Notes: a model not told the origin generated them from the sequence alone. A stretch of 17,965 nucleotides of DNA from Candidatus Zipacnadia bacterium (GCA_029821455.1 JALGTI010000020.1:1-17965), one strand, 5' to 3'; positions 8,101-16,061 are shown, counted from the first letter of the stretch. Made by a program: numbers and translations.

Positions 8101-9396
8101 ATCCGGTACCAAGCTGACACTGAACTTGGATGGCTTCTCGAAGGACGAGCACCACCAGGCCCAGACCTTCTTCTCGCCATCCAGGATGAAGACATCAAGG
8201 AGATGCCTGCCCGCATATCCTGTTCCCGGGACCACGAGCTGCTCAACTTCTGTCTTGCCTGCGGGAACGGTCCGCACCTCGTCGGAGGCTTTCGCGACTG
8301 TGTTGTAAGGGGACCTGACCACCACACGCAGGGTGCAGGGCTTCTCCTCAGCAGAGGAGTTGGCAACCTCCACTTTGACCATCCGGCAATCGGGTGAGAC
8401 TGTTGTCTGCCGGACCGATACGGCCGGCTCTCCGCGTGCTGCCCACAGGAGCGCTCTCCCCAACCACGCATAGAACTGATCTGCCGGCTCCGTTCCCTGG
8501 AGCCAACGGCACAGCTTGCCGGTTTCTTCCTCAGGCAGGAACGGCGCCGCGAGGGGCGGGCAGAACGGGCGACCGTATATCATTTCCTCCAGGCAGCAGT
8601 TGAGGCTGATCACACGCCCCTTTCCGCGGATTGCCGCTGCAGCCAGCACCCTGTCGGCCCGCTCACTGTGCAGGAGAACCGTCGCGTCCGGCGAAGCACT
8701 TGCGTCCACATCACATACCCAGCGCATTCCGGCGAAATCACTGCCCCCGGTAAGGGGGTGAGCCGCTTCGGTTGCCAGCACCCGCCACGTCTTCACTCGA
8801 GGTATCGCGGGGTCCCTGGCGGCAGGCAGCAGCGCATCCAGGCTTGCCGGTGACAGCTCGGAGTTGGCCAGCGCATCATCCGGACGGATCCCGGGCACGC
8901 TGTGGACGAACCCGACCCCGTCTTCCCGGACCAGCTCGACGATCTCGGTCGCGCAGTCGCCCGGAAGCGCCGTCAGCCATGCTCCGGTCATCGCGATGAC
9001 GTCATAGCGGCGTGTCCCAAGGAAGTGGCGCAGCAGGTTCATCGCCTCGGAATCCTGTCGCGCTGCCCATCGGGTGTTCGCCGCCCCCCCTATGGGCACG
9101 ATGTCATAGTCGAGGTCGAAGCAACGGGCAATGGAATGCGCCTCAAACTGGTGCTGAAGAGCACAAATGAACAAGACTCGGATCCTCTCTCCAGCCCGGA
9201 CTCGCGCCCACTGGCGGAGGATTGGCGGGGGCATTTCGGGGTTTCCGGGTCGCGCGCACGAGATGGGAAGCCACCCTTTCTCCACCTTTTGGACAAAGCT
9301 CTCCGGCACGGCGTCGAGAGCGAGAGCGCACATCGTCGGTGTCAGCGTTGCCACTGACAGAAGCAGCGAGAGAGGCAACACACGTCTCAAGTTCAT
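5110..9396 (-). CDS. Very large secreted GH42-type beta-galactosidase-like protein
   Basis: A 1428-residue protein. The ATG at 9396 follows AGGAGGA by about eight bases and exposes a Sec signal (residues 1-26, MNLRR then a hydrophobic core). Approximate order: 70-300, a Rossmann/class-I-amidotransferase (ThuA-like) module starting RIRVLFICALQHQFE; 325-530, two beta-sandwich modules; 530-665, the first part of a GH42-type barrel with LYELQDEPEL (D619, E620 candidate acid/base region) and the signature KYGTIEALNAAWGT; 675-825, a GH2-type sugar-binding jelly roll (WYRLEFAIP, WVYLNGKPLG, NTLAVRVHD); 838-1010, the barrel resumes; 1022-1240, a GH42 trimerisation-like Rossmann domain; the remainder is beta-rich. 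Usual GH42 enzymes are about 650-700 residues. Galactosidase activity is unproven: the canonical Asn-Glu pair is Asp-Glu, and I could not place the nucleophile with confidence. Confidence 0.85.
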   Translation of the reverse strand: MNLRRVLPLSLLLSVATLTPTMCALALDAVPESFVQKVEKGWLPISCARPGNPEMPPPILRQWARVRAGERIRVLFICALQHQFEAHSIARCFDLDYDIVPIGGAANTRWAARQDSEAMNLLRHFLGTRRYDVIAMTGAWLTALPGDCATEIVELVREDGVGFVHSVPGIRPDDALANSELSPASLDALLPAARDPAIPRVKTWRVLATEAAHPLTGGSDFAGMRWVCDVDASASPDATVLLHSERADRVLAAAAIRGKGRVISLNCCLEEMIYGRPFCPPLAAPFLPEEETGKLCRWLQGTEPADQFYAWLGRALLWAARGEPAVSVRQTTVSPDCRMVKVEVANSSAEEKPCTLRVVVRSPYNTVAKASDEVRTVPAGKTEVEQLVVPGTGYAGRHLLDVFILDGEKKVWAWWCSSFEKPSKFSVSLVPDFALYTPQDEVKVKLKVAGLANGQAFTVRAELFDLEGRLLWDESNGRTAWAEGPTEVLLALNLARTGISTALANLRVTVSAAGESVEVRDQLFVRQDPRWDAFHIMAYGGYYEEPFSFAVRADVLKRMGHDTLLASWPSLHRIRTTAETGMRVLPNNIALKCGYDPEGVKYVTNWLRRFSPVLYELQDEPELQYTAASEAPFDSDRDMQRFRTFLRDKYGTIEALNAAWGTEAAARRAGGPNSQVVSVLPAEARFKLDPNDEGVKRQWFAADLDDSSWDKIRTGESWEQQGYDYDGYAWYRLEFAIPAEARGRKLSLAFGGADEEAWVYLNGKPLGERSVASTGRPPEELWDKSFDMRLPDELKPGLANTLAVRVHDRGAAGGLYQPIKLMAEGEKASTPARGNGYTDWNQVQRFLWYEVVESDNWTPWFDSRRELDQFFLEKFGACSDAIREVEPDRLASVNYRGVETFSGVNLRAFTRRLQASSLYTDFIRDRESAASISFLELGSRWATLTMSVVGYTSPPLTELQGQRITHEAWNAVRHGVNMIAWFYPPDYLNTDYTLNEEGRVIEKLNRLLLAGPGQVAAVTQPLREGIFVYCPRTLFYTHTLAHMKRQLAGTPGGKPTEIKGLGPFQNQVPNSFVPHLRALGYQFEFGDEDDLTRQRLKRTRVVLLSHVVCLGARELELLHEFVKSGGCVVAEAGTGRRDASGRLYARTPQTFRRLFGVQRPTPNLSPAVEADGVVPAGARKMDWIPPTLGAGYRNGKAFFLDFAVPASAEGYQVIKRTLESAGIRPTYALRDNRVPASPAVMVDLYGVSFSITNGLIASLVVRQLGNLTYLYLTGDRPGAPGRFSIALPRKQYVYEMVSDKELGMLHTIEGTIAYGEARVFGLSPSPVLAFTAQAGGQQCHPGDKLQVRFNLSTGNGDAGDRVVRLEYRGPGEGNRPALPRTLILRGGRGELSTVLPLNCMPGTVWIRAKDLTSGKQCQAAIEVVLPSR

Positions 9397-9645
9397 TTCT
9401 GCATTCCTCCTGCTACCGGTAGAGGGAAGCCAACATGCCACAGCCTATTCGGAATTCCTCATTTGCCTTCCTGTAAAGAGCAATCAAGTCCAAGCTATAG
9501 CTCAAGCGGACATTTCCCACATGCTTTCTCGCTGGGTGCCGCATTGCCTCCTCGACGCATCAATTCCGCCCCATGCCGGCCATTTCTCTGGAAAAAGCAG
9601 CGACTTGAACACCACTGACAGCCACGCCACGCTCCTCTACCCTCT

Positions 9646-9674
9646 ATTATGCCCCACAGCAAGGCCGGGGGCAA
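9646..9674 (-). promoter_or_regulatory. Candidate sigma70-type promoter for the GH42-like gene
   Basis: On the minus strand, TTGCCC (9674-9669) and CATAAT (9651-9646) are separated by exactly 17 bases. This matches the -35/-10 consensus at four and five of six positions. Transcription would start near 9638 and leave a leader of about 240 bases before the ATG at 9396. The 9397-9745 stretch holds no other gene I can recognise. Confidence is limited because such matches occur by chance. Confidence 0.35.
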
Positions 9675-9757
9675 GGTCCCTGCTTCGCTCGAGAATCGCT
9701 TCCAAGCGCCTCTGGGCCGCCGGGTAGGGGTGAGGTAGCCCCGGGTTGGACAGGCTT

Positions 9758-9967
9758 TCAGGGCATTTTCTTGAGGGTTTACTCGAGCGACTTCACTACT
9801 CGCTCTCTGCCAGGGCCTCGACCCAGCAGCCGCCCTTCAAGATTGGGGACAAGATGTTCTATCACGCTTGGCAAATGATCTTCCAGATGGCTGAGGTGGC
9901 GGTATCCAAACAGCTCTTTGAGCAAGTATTGGCGCGAAACCGGGCCTTAGCGCCTGGCGCCGGGTGA
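9758..9967 (+). pseudogene. Relic of an IS1380-type transposase, C-terminal end
   Basis: The plus frame read here contains FKIGDKMFYHAWQMIFQMAE followed by VAVSKQLFEQVLARNRAL and the stop at 9965-9967. IS1380-family transposases end in a closely similar way: a leucine-rich YNLGNLLRRL segment, a WSLTTLREKL segment, KIGAKVVRHARY, FQMAEVAVPRxLFxxIL, then a natural stop. The preceding residues LEGLLERLHYSLSAR fit the same region. Only about 70 of the 430-470 residues remain; the DDE core and N-terminus are missing, and the relic follows directly on unrelated DNA. An N-terminal piece of a similar transposase lies at 16062-16248 on the other strand. The assignment comes from remembered family motifs. 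Confidence 0.6.
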
Positions 9968-10176
9968 CTATGACCTCACTGCGGCGAAGAATTGGTGGTT
10001 TTGCTCATTCCCAGGCAGGGCTGTGTTTGCCAACCGCCTCCATGCCGTCAGCGGTGACTGATTGGCAGCCACAACCCCGTGGAAAGGCTGCAGAGCCCTG
10101 GTTTTTCCGGATACATTGCCACCACGAGCAGGGATTTCTCCCAGACTCCAAGAATATACAAACAACGAAAAACCAA

Positions 10177-10365
10177 ATGGGAATCTCGGTCTACTACTCC
10201 GTACTGGGGGCGATCGTATTCCCCGCTTCGTTCATCGGCGGCTGGGTTTCGGAACAGGCATCCGTTGCCCTGTCCGCGATAGGGGGCGCTGTGATCACGG
10301 TCGGGCTCGTCTGGTTCCTCTTGCTGGAGCCAAGGCAGGCAAGGAGTCCCGTGGGCCGGGCGTGA
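10177..10365 (+). pseudogene. Relic of an MFS transporter, C-terminal end
   Basis: About 62 residues starting SVYYSVLGAIVFPASFIGGW and ending in a hydrophobic helix (VALSAIGGAVITVGLVWFLLLEP) and a charged tail. This is the pattern of the last two transmembrane helices of major facilitator superfamily transporters. There is no Shine-Dalgarno site before the in-frame ATG at 10177, and the open frame upstream (from 9964) shows no membrane-protein character, so this is read as the surviving C-terminus of a deleted transporter gene rather than an intact small protein. It ends 72 bases before the GH30-like gene. A free two-helix protein is the alternative. Confidence 0.5.
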
Positions 10366-10437
10366 ACCTGAGTCCACGCGGGAAAGTGGCGCGTGTAGCA
10401 CCAGATGCGATGCCTGCGCCGTGAGAGGAGATGCGTT

Positions 10438-12669
10438 ATGCACACACGGATCGTGCCGTTGTGCTTGGTCGCAGGGCTGGTGGTCGTGACAGGCGCGTGC
10501 CGGTCAGGCGCGCAACCGAACGCGACCGTCACGCTCGATCCGTCCGTCCAGTACCAGACCATCCGCGGCTGGAGCTGCAACCCGCACTACTTGGGCGGCA
10601 CCACCGAGCAGCGTGAGCAAGTCATCGAGGATGCGGTCAACAACCTCGGGATCACGCGACTGCGGTGGCAGCAACCGAATGGCAACCGCAGCGAGATGCG
10701 ACGGTGGGAATGGGAGAACGATAACGGCGATCCCGACGACGCCGACATGTCGAGGTTCAACACGGCCGATGCCGACCGGTTCGTCGAGGCGTATGTCCTG
10801 CCGTTCAAGCGGCGCGTGGAAGCTAATGGCGACCCGTTCGAGCTCTGGCTCAGCCCCTCGTTCTTCGATGGTGGTAGCACCGGCAGCGTGCCGGCGTTCC
10901 TCCTCCACAGCCCAGGCGAGTACGCTGAGCACGCGACCTCCTTCATCCTGTATCTCAAGAGCAAGTATGGTATCGACACCAACCACTACGCGATCTGCAA
11001 CGAGGCCGGCAACAACAACGCCTTCAAGCCGGCGGTCGTCGCTGAAATGACCAAGGTGCTGGGCGCGAGGATGGAGGGCCTTGGGCTACCGACGAGGGGG
11101 CAGTTCTCGGACGGCATCAACGCGCGGGCCACTTGGAACTACATCCAGGCAGCCAAGGACGACCCCGATGTGTGGGAGTATGTCGATGTCCTCAGCTACC
11201 ACTGGTATGGTATGGACAACCAGGACTCGATGGTCAAGATCTGCGAATTCGCTCGGCAGCACGGCATGGTCACAGCTCAGACGGAGTTCATGAACCTGAC
11301 GATGGACCACCTCTACGATGACCTGACGATTGGCGGAGTCTCGTACTGGTCGATCTACGGCCTGGGTGGTCCCTCGCCACGCCAGAACTACTACCTCCAC
11401 CGCAACGGCACTTCGTTCAGCCGGGGCAAGCAGTTCTGGAACTTCCGGCAGGTCATGCATTATGTGCGCCCAGGTGCGGTTCGGATCGAAGCCGCATCGA
11501 ACGACCCGGCGATCCGTGCTCTGGCCTTCGCCCGTGACGGACGCATAACGGTGGCTCTGATCAACACCACGCCACCTCACCAACATCGTACGGTAACGCT
11601 TCGAGGCCTACCGCCGGGCGAGTACGGAGTCTCGCAGTCGGTCGGCACCAAGCCCTACACGGAACTCGGTGTCCGTACCACGGAGGCCAATGCCGCCTTC
11701 ACAGTTGACGTGCCCTCGAATGGCGTGCTCACGGTCTACCCGCATCCGGGTGGTAACCTCTCGCCGACACTCATCGATTGGCAGGCGCGGCCGAACTACC
11801 TGACCTCGCCGGCCAGCCAGGCGACCCTCGCCGCCACGGCACGGGACCCGGAACTCCATCCTCTGTCATACTCATGGTCCGTTGCGCGTCAACCGGCGGG
11901 CGCGGGCGCCGCGCTGACAGATCCCCAGTCGGCAACCACCTCGGTCACGGGACTGACTGCAGCCGGCCAGTACGCCTTCGAGCTGACGGTGAGCGATGGG
12001 GCGAATGAGGTGGTGCGGGATGTCCTGCTGAACGTGTTCACGGCGAATCAGCCGCCGAGGCTGATTGATGTGCACAACCGCATTCCGGTGCTGGTCACGC
12101 TGCCGCAAGACACCACGATCCTCATCGGTGGGGCTCACGATCTCGAGGACGATCCGCTCACGTACCGTTGGAGTGTCGTCAGACAACCCCCGGGCGGCGC
12201 AGTCAACCTGGAGACGCCGGACGACCGGAAGTGCCAAGTGAGCAACATCACTGTCCCGGGTGACTACGTATTCCGGTTCGAGGCAAGTGACCCGACGCAC
12301 ACCGTGTCCGAGACACTCACGGTACCGGTCTACCCGGAGAACACGGCACCAGTCATCTTGGAGGCAAAGGCGACGCCCACCAACATCGCCTTGCCCGGCG
12401 CAGACACCTCGCTGTCTGCCGTGACAAGCGACCCCGATGGGGACGTCATTACACACTGGTGGCGCGTGAAGAGCCAGCCGGCCGGCGCCGCACCTGCATT
12501 CGGGAAGCAAGGCGGACGCGACACCCAAGTGACCGGCCTGAGTGAGGCGGGTATGTACGTGTTCACGCTTACAGCGGTAGACCGGACGAAGTTCGTCCAG
12601 CAGGATGTGGCCGTGACCGTGCGGGCGGCGGGCCTGATACGCAGGTGGTGGGGCAGATCTCCCGTCTGA
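10438..12669 (+). CDS. Secreted GH30-like glycoside hydrolase with three PKD-like modules
   Basis: A 743-residue exported enzyme. The ATG at 10438 is preferred over 10405 because GAGGAG lies about seven bases upstream and the signal (MHTRIVPLCLVAGLVVVTGAC) then starts the protein; VTGAC at residues 17-21 is a weak lipobox. Residues 30-335 resemble a GH30/GH39-type barrel: the opening QTIRGWSCNP, acid/base candidate E189 in YAICNEAGN, and nucleophile candidate E283 in TAQTEFMN. Residues 336-437 are the accompanying beta-sandwich. Residues 440-730 hold three similar Ig-fold modules of the PKD/REJ type, each with a DP..PL.Y.W.V..QP.G core and a TGL..AG.Y.F.L.V.D end. Such modules usually space or anchor the catalytic domain. 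The exact substrate (xylan, glucan, galactan or glycosylceramide type) is not readable. Confidence 0.85.
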   Translation: MHTRIVPLCLVAGLVVVTGACRSGAQPNATVTLDPSVQYQTIRGWSCNPHYLGGTTEQREQVIEDAVNNLGITRLRWQQPNGNRSEMRRWEWENDNGDPDDADMSRFNTADADRFVEAYVLPFKRRVEANGDPFELWLSPSFFDGGSTGSVPAFLLHSPGEYAEHATSFILYLKSKYGIDTNHYAICNEAGNNNAFKPAVVAEMTKVLGARMEGLGLPTRGQFSDGINARATWNYIQAAKDDPDVWEYVDVLSYHWYGMDNQDSMVKICEFARQHGMVTAQTEFMNLTMDHLYDDLTIGGVSYWSIYGLGGPSPRQNYYLHRNGTSFSRGKQFWNFRQVMHYVRPGAVRIEAASNDPAIRALAFARDGRITVALINTTPPHQHRTVTLRGLPPGEYGVSQSVGTKPYTELGVRTTEANAAFTVDVPSNGVLTVYPHPGGNLSPTLIDWQARPNYLTSPASQATLAATARDPELHPLSYSWSVARQPAGAGAALTDPQSATTSVTGLTAAGQYAFELTVSDGANEVVRDVLLNVFTANQPPRLIDVHNRIPVLVTLPQDTTILIGGAHDLEDDPLTYRWSVVRQPPGGAVNLETPDDRKCQVSNITVPGDYVFRFEASDPTHTVSETLTVPVYPENTAPVILEAKATPTNIALPGADTSLSAVTSDPDGDVITHWWRVKSQPAGAAPAFGKQGGRDTQVTGLSEAGMYVFTLTAVDRTKFVQQDVAVTVRAAGLIRRWWGRSPV

Positions 12670-13091
12670 ATGCTGGGGGCCGGCTCCGGTGGTACGTAGA
12701 CAACCATCTTCGTGTTGAGGGTGTCCAGCCACTGCCTTGAAGCGCTTGAGGTGACTGCGCCCGCGTCATGGATTAAGCTCGAGACGGGAGTCGTCGTCAC
12801 AGCCCCTAACGCTCAAGGCATTCACCAGCTAGGGCATAGAAGAATGTTGTTGTACTTGACTTCGCTTTCCGGAGACGACAAGTCCGGGCAGTGCCTGTGG
12901 CGGAGCGAAACTGACCGGCGTGCTGAGCGCCTGCCCGTCGGCTTGCCGAGCTACAGGACAGAGGTTGTCATACAGTTACTCCTGGAGTGGCGACCGGTAG
13001 CAACACCTTAGCAGCGGTTTCAGCCCGGATTTGCCCCACAACCGCTGACGGTTCACAGGAGGCTGTGCCCGGGAGAGCAGCGGTGCGGCCA
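12670..13091. other. Intergenic gap, no recognised gene
   Basis: This 422-base stretch separates the GH30-like stop from the 3' end of the URO-D-like pseudogene. Open frames exist on both strands (for example 12712-13011 plus) but lack a ribosome site and any family resemblance. The only structure noted is an 8-bp inverted repeat, CAGCGGTT/AACCGCTG at 13012-13019 and 13040-13047, with a 20-base loop. Given the debris on either side, this may be further decayed sequence. Confidence 0.5.
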
Positions 13092-13799
13092 CTACTCAAG
13101 CCACGCCTCAAAGGCGGCTTCGATGTTCTCGCGGGGGTCGTGCTTGCCCCACTCGAGCTGGGCAATCACACCGCCGCAGCCAGTGTCGAGGGCGCGTCGG
13201 ACGCGCTGTATCGCTCTCGGCACGTCGTCAGGGGTGCCGAACGGCAGAACCCACTGGCGGTCTATCTCACCCCAGAAGGTGATCTTGCCCGCGTACTGCC
13301 GGGCAAGCTCCTCGATATCCATGCAGAAGAGCTGCGCGTTCAGTGCATCCACACCGATCTCGATCAGGTCAGGAATGATAGGTGCGATGTATCCGTCCGA
13401 GTGCATGAAGACGAACTTGCCGGCCTGGTGGATGAGTTGGCAGTAGTCCGCGGACACCGGTTTGAATAGTTGCCGCCACATGCTTGGCGAGACCGACGGA
13501 GCGTTCTGGCTTCCCCAGTCATCGGCCACACGGATTCCGTCCACGTCAGTTCCGCACCGCAAGCGGATTTCCTTCAGGAAGGACTCGTGCACCAGGTCCC
13601 GTAGCTGCAGAACTTCCGGTCTGCCATCGGCCAGGTCCTCGAACAGCGCTTATGTGCCACGTAGGGACTGGATCCGTTCGAAGGGGTTGATGTGCCATGG
13701 TGTGACCACGAACTTCTCAGTGCGGGCATGTAGCACGTCAACCCTCTCCCACGTGGCATCGGACAGTACCTCCCAAGGCGCACAGTAGTGGTCAAGGGC
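13092..13799 (-). pseudogene. Truncated uroporphyrinogen-decarboxylase-like protein with internal stop
   Basis: The C-terminal two thirds of a URO-D/methyltransferase-superfamily protein, the group that in these bacteria often demethylates or methylates small molecules rather than making haem. The frame starts with ALDHYCAPWEVLSDATWERV, runs through TPWHINPFERIQSLRGT, meets TAA at 13650-13652, and resumes ALFEDLADGRPEVLQLRDLV to the natural stop at 13092-13094. Later motifs include DDWGSQ, FMHSDGYIAPIIPDLIEIGVDALN, KITFWGEIDRQW and GGVIAQLEWGKHDPREN. The stop sits where relatives usually carry Glu, so one G-to-T change (GAA to TAA) would explain it. Roughly 120 N-terminal residues are missing, and the sequence abuts an NHL fragment in another frame. 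A downstream 166-residue fragment starting at 13592 could be called as a gene but lacks the N-terminal half of the barrel. Confidence 0.75.
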
Positions 13800-14110
13800 T
13801 CACCGGTCGGCGAAACGGCTACGTCTGTGGGCCGGTTGAAGGGCGGGCCGGATCTCAGCACTGTATCGGGTCGATTCAGCTCATATCCTGTCTCCGCCGG
13901 ACGGTCAGTCGTCTCGATGGTCGTTAGCAGCTTGCCGTCGGGCGTAAACTTGCGCACCGCATGGCCACGGTCATCAACACAGTAGACCATGTCATCTGGA
14001 CCGATGGTCATCCCGTGTGCACGTACTATCTGGCCCTGTGCCCAGCAGTCGAGGTATCGTCGGTCACGATCAAGCACGATCACCGACCACTCGCCCCTAC
14101 ACACGTAGCC
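13800..14110 (-). pseudogene. Internal fragment of an NHL-repeat beta-propeller protein
   Basis: About 100 residues with clear NHL-propeller repeats: VIVLDRDRRYLDCWAQGQIV, AHGMTIGPDDMVYCVDDRGH, AVRKFTPDGKLLTTI, and FNRPTDVAVSPTGEP. Full proteins of this kind have about six blades and 280-350 residues. Both ends are missing: the left side is joined in frame to a dehydrogenase fragment near 14105-14110, and the right side runs into a URO-D-like fragment in another frame near 13800. No start codon or signal belongs to it. It cannot form a closed propeller by itself, so it is called a remnant, even though the frame is open across its upstream junction. Confidence 0.7.
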
Positions 14111-14719
14111 CACTTCCAGGGGCGTACCCATCCGGCCCGCCCACTGCCAACTTGCCAGGTACTCACGGTGCGCCTGGGGGCTTTGTGCCAACTGGATAAA
14201 CGCCTCGGTCCCCGGTGTGTGGATCACCTCCGGAAGTACCGCGTTGACCCTGACACCATGCCGGGCCTCGTCAATTGCCGGGGCTTTCGTTAGCGCGCTG
14301 ATCCCGCCCTTCGTCGCTACACAGGTGGTGGCCCATTCCTGCCCGATCGTGCCTACCAGGCTGCCTATGTTGATGATGCCGCCACGTGTTTCCCGCAAGT
14401 AGGGCAATGCCAACTTGCAGGCTGCGAAGTAGCTGACCAGGTTGAGCCGCAAGAGATCTTCGAATTCCTCGACGGAGAAGTCGTCAATGGTGCGCTTGTC
14501 CGGATGCCACCCTGCGTTGTTGATCAGGCAGTCAAGCCTACTGTGCCGCACCACCGTCTCCTCAATCACTCGCGTGATCTGGGGAGGCTGGGTCACATCA
14601 CACTGCACGAAATCGCACGTCCCCGGGCCTTGATCCCTTAGCTCCTCCGCTAGTCGTTCACCGGCCGGCCGAATGCGGTAGCAGATCACAACACGAGCGC
14701 CCGCTTCGCAGATGGACGC
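14111..14719 (-). pseudogene. Truncated short-chain dehydrogenase/reductase (SDR)
   Basis: About 200 residues of a classical SDR, normally about 250. The reading starts ASICEAGARVVICYR, which in relatives follows the nucleotide-binding TGxxxGIG motif; that motif is absent and a stop lies at 14720-14722. Recognisable parts are CDVTQPPQ, the NNAG motif, LNLVSYFAACKLALPYL, GIINIGSL with the catalytic Ser, ATKGGISALTKA, and ending GRMGTPLEV. The catalytic Tyr of YxxxK is Cys (codon 14321-14323), leaving CVATK. The C-terminal approximately 25 residues are replaced by an NHL-propeller fragment. Loss of the cofactor site, the catalytic Tyr and the C-terminus indicates a dead gene. The original could have been a sugar or sugar-acid dehydrogenase, but that cannot be shown. 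Confidence 0.75.
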
Positions 14720-14747
14720 TCAGCCATCGTCTGATAGGCTCCCGTAC

Positions 14748-14776
14748 TTGACACCTCTCGTGGATAAGCGTAGTCT
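14748..14776 (+). promoter_or_regulatory. Sigma70-type promoter for the Asp-box protein
   Basis: A perfect -35 TTGACA (14748-14753), a 17-base spacer and a -10 TAGTCT (14771-14776, keeping the key TA...T positions). Transcription would begin near 14783, giving a leader of about 46 bases to the ATG at 14829. It lies just outside the truncated 5' end of the SDR relic, so this intergenic region became the divergent boundary of the debris. Confidence 0.55.
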
Positions 14777-14828
14777 GAGAAATGTGAACTGAGGGTTTAT
14801 AGCAGCCTGGAAAGGAACCACTGGGGAC

Positions 14829-16061
14829 ATGCTCAAGGTACTTGCTGCCTTCGCACTGCTGTTTCTTTTGCCGTCTTGTCTAGGCCTCGCTGATGAGGCC
14901 AGGCCTAACGGCCTGCAGAATGTGGAGGTGGTATGTGTTGACGAGGATGCCACAGGTTACGCAACGTTTCAGAGCCACAACCAGAAGGTCGTGGCCAACG
15001 ACCACGGGATCTTTATGAGCTACATACGCTCGCGCAACGAGGAATACACCGCCCAGACGTGGCGGCTCCTGCGCAGCACAGATGGCGGAAGCACCTTCTC
15101 CTGTATCTACGAGGATACCCACGCGACCAACCCACCAGTGCTCGAAACTGACGAGGCTGGGAACGTCTACCTAGTGCGGGTTGACTTTCTGACCGGGAAC
15201 GCGTACTTGTACCGATTTCTTGTGGCGAACGACTTCCGCGATCCGATCATCAGCGAGATACCGCGTGGGGCAGCGGGTAAGTACTCCATGATGTACGATC
15301 CTAGCCGCCGGCAGCTTTACTTCTTTGCCCACAATGGTACGTTTCACGTCATCGGTCTCGACGGCACGGTCAAGTGGTCATGCGACCTCCTCGCACCAGG
15401 CGAACACGCCGCCATCATGTATCCTCTATTGGACCTCGACGATGAGGGACGCTTGCATGCAGCCTGGACCACGCAGAAACACGGGGTCTACATGTACTGG
15501 GATATCCATCACATGATGTCTCTGGACGGCGGTCAGACGTGGCGCAATCTCGATGGGACTCCGCTGACTTTGCCCGTGGTCGCCGACGATACGGGGCCGG
15601 CGATGCGCATCACTCTGGACGACGAATTCGATGCGCACACCTGGCTGTCGAGCTTCCTGGTCAGGGCCGGGAAAGTCCATTTCTTGTACCTGGCCCAAAC
15701 ACAGCCTCCGCGACAGCACTACGTGCGCTATGACCTGGCAAGCGGCCAGCGTGATCAGCACAGGCAACCGCAATTCAGGGGCACCGAGATTCAACTGAGT
15801 GGGCTGGACGGGTTCTTCGCATCTGACTCAAGCCAGCCAAACACTCCCCTCTACTGCGTGATGCAAGACCAAGGTCACCTCGCGTGTTTAGCCAGCAATG
15901 ACAATGGCGAAACCTGGTACGACCACGCGAGAGGCGAAGAGCAGCTCTATCCGTCCCAGATCGGCGGCTGTCGGGAGGTCACGGCTGACGGGTACATAGT
16001 AGGTTCTTTCACGCGGGGGGGTGAGGAGGTCTACTTTTTCAAGATCAAGGCGAGCCCATGA
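14829..16061 (+). CDS. Secreted Asp-box (BNR-repeat) beta-propeller protein
   Basis: A 410-residue exported protein with a hydrophobic N-terminal signal (MLKVLAAFALLFLLPSC, cleavage probably near LGLA-DEA; LPSC is an imperfect lipobox). Three Asp-box motifs of the S-x-D-G-x-T-W type are visible: STDGGSTF at 83, SLDGGQTW at 231 and SNDNGETW at 356, the hallmark of sialidase-like or BNR six- to seven-bladed propellers. Between them are repeated blade strands. Propellers of this kind include sialidases, exo-glycosidases and some polysaccharide lyases, as well as non-catalytic binding proteins; no diagnostic arginine triad was established, so the activity is open. The start has AAAGGA 12 bases upstream (long) and GGGGA immediately upstream. 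Its own promoter is at 14748-14776. Confidence 0.85.
   Translation: MLKVLAAFALLFLLPSCLGLADEARPNGLQNVEVVCVDEDATGYATFQSHNQKVVANDHGIFMSYIRSRNEEYTAQTWRLLRSTDGGSTFSCIYEDTHATNPPVLETDEAGNVYLVRVDFLTGNAYLYRFLVANDFRDPIISEIPRGAAGKYSMMYDPSRRQLYFFAHNGTFHVIGLDGTVKWSCDLLAPGEHAAIMYPLLDLDDEGRLHAAWTTQKHGVYMYWDIHHMMSLDGGQTWRNLDGTPLTLPVVADDTGPAMRITLDDEFDAHTWLSSFLVRAGKVHFLYLAQTQPPRQHYVRYDLASGQRDQHRQPQFRGTEIQLSGLDGFFASDSSQPNTPLYCVMQDQGHLACLASNDNGETWYDHARGEEQLYPSQIGGCREVTADGYIVGSFTRGGEEVYFFKIKASP

Noticed and set aside
9964..10176. Longer start for the MFS-like remnant
   Set aside because: The first 71 residues have no membrane character or family resemblance; only the last 62 residues look like a transporter.
12712..13011. 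Plus-strand frame of 99 residues after the GH30-like gene
   Set aside because: No ribosome site, composition unlike a protein gene, no family recognised.
13574..14689. Single 371-residue hybrid protein (SDR plus NHL plus tail)
   Set aside because: The frame is open, but it joins parts of two incomplete folds, lacks the SDR cofactor site and catalytic Tyr, and its last 70 residues are an out-of-frame reading of the URO-D-like remnant.
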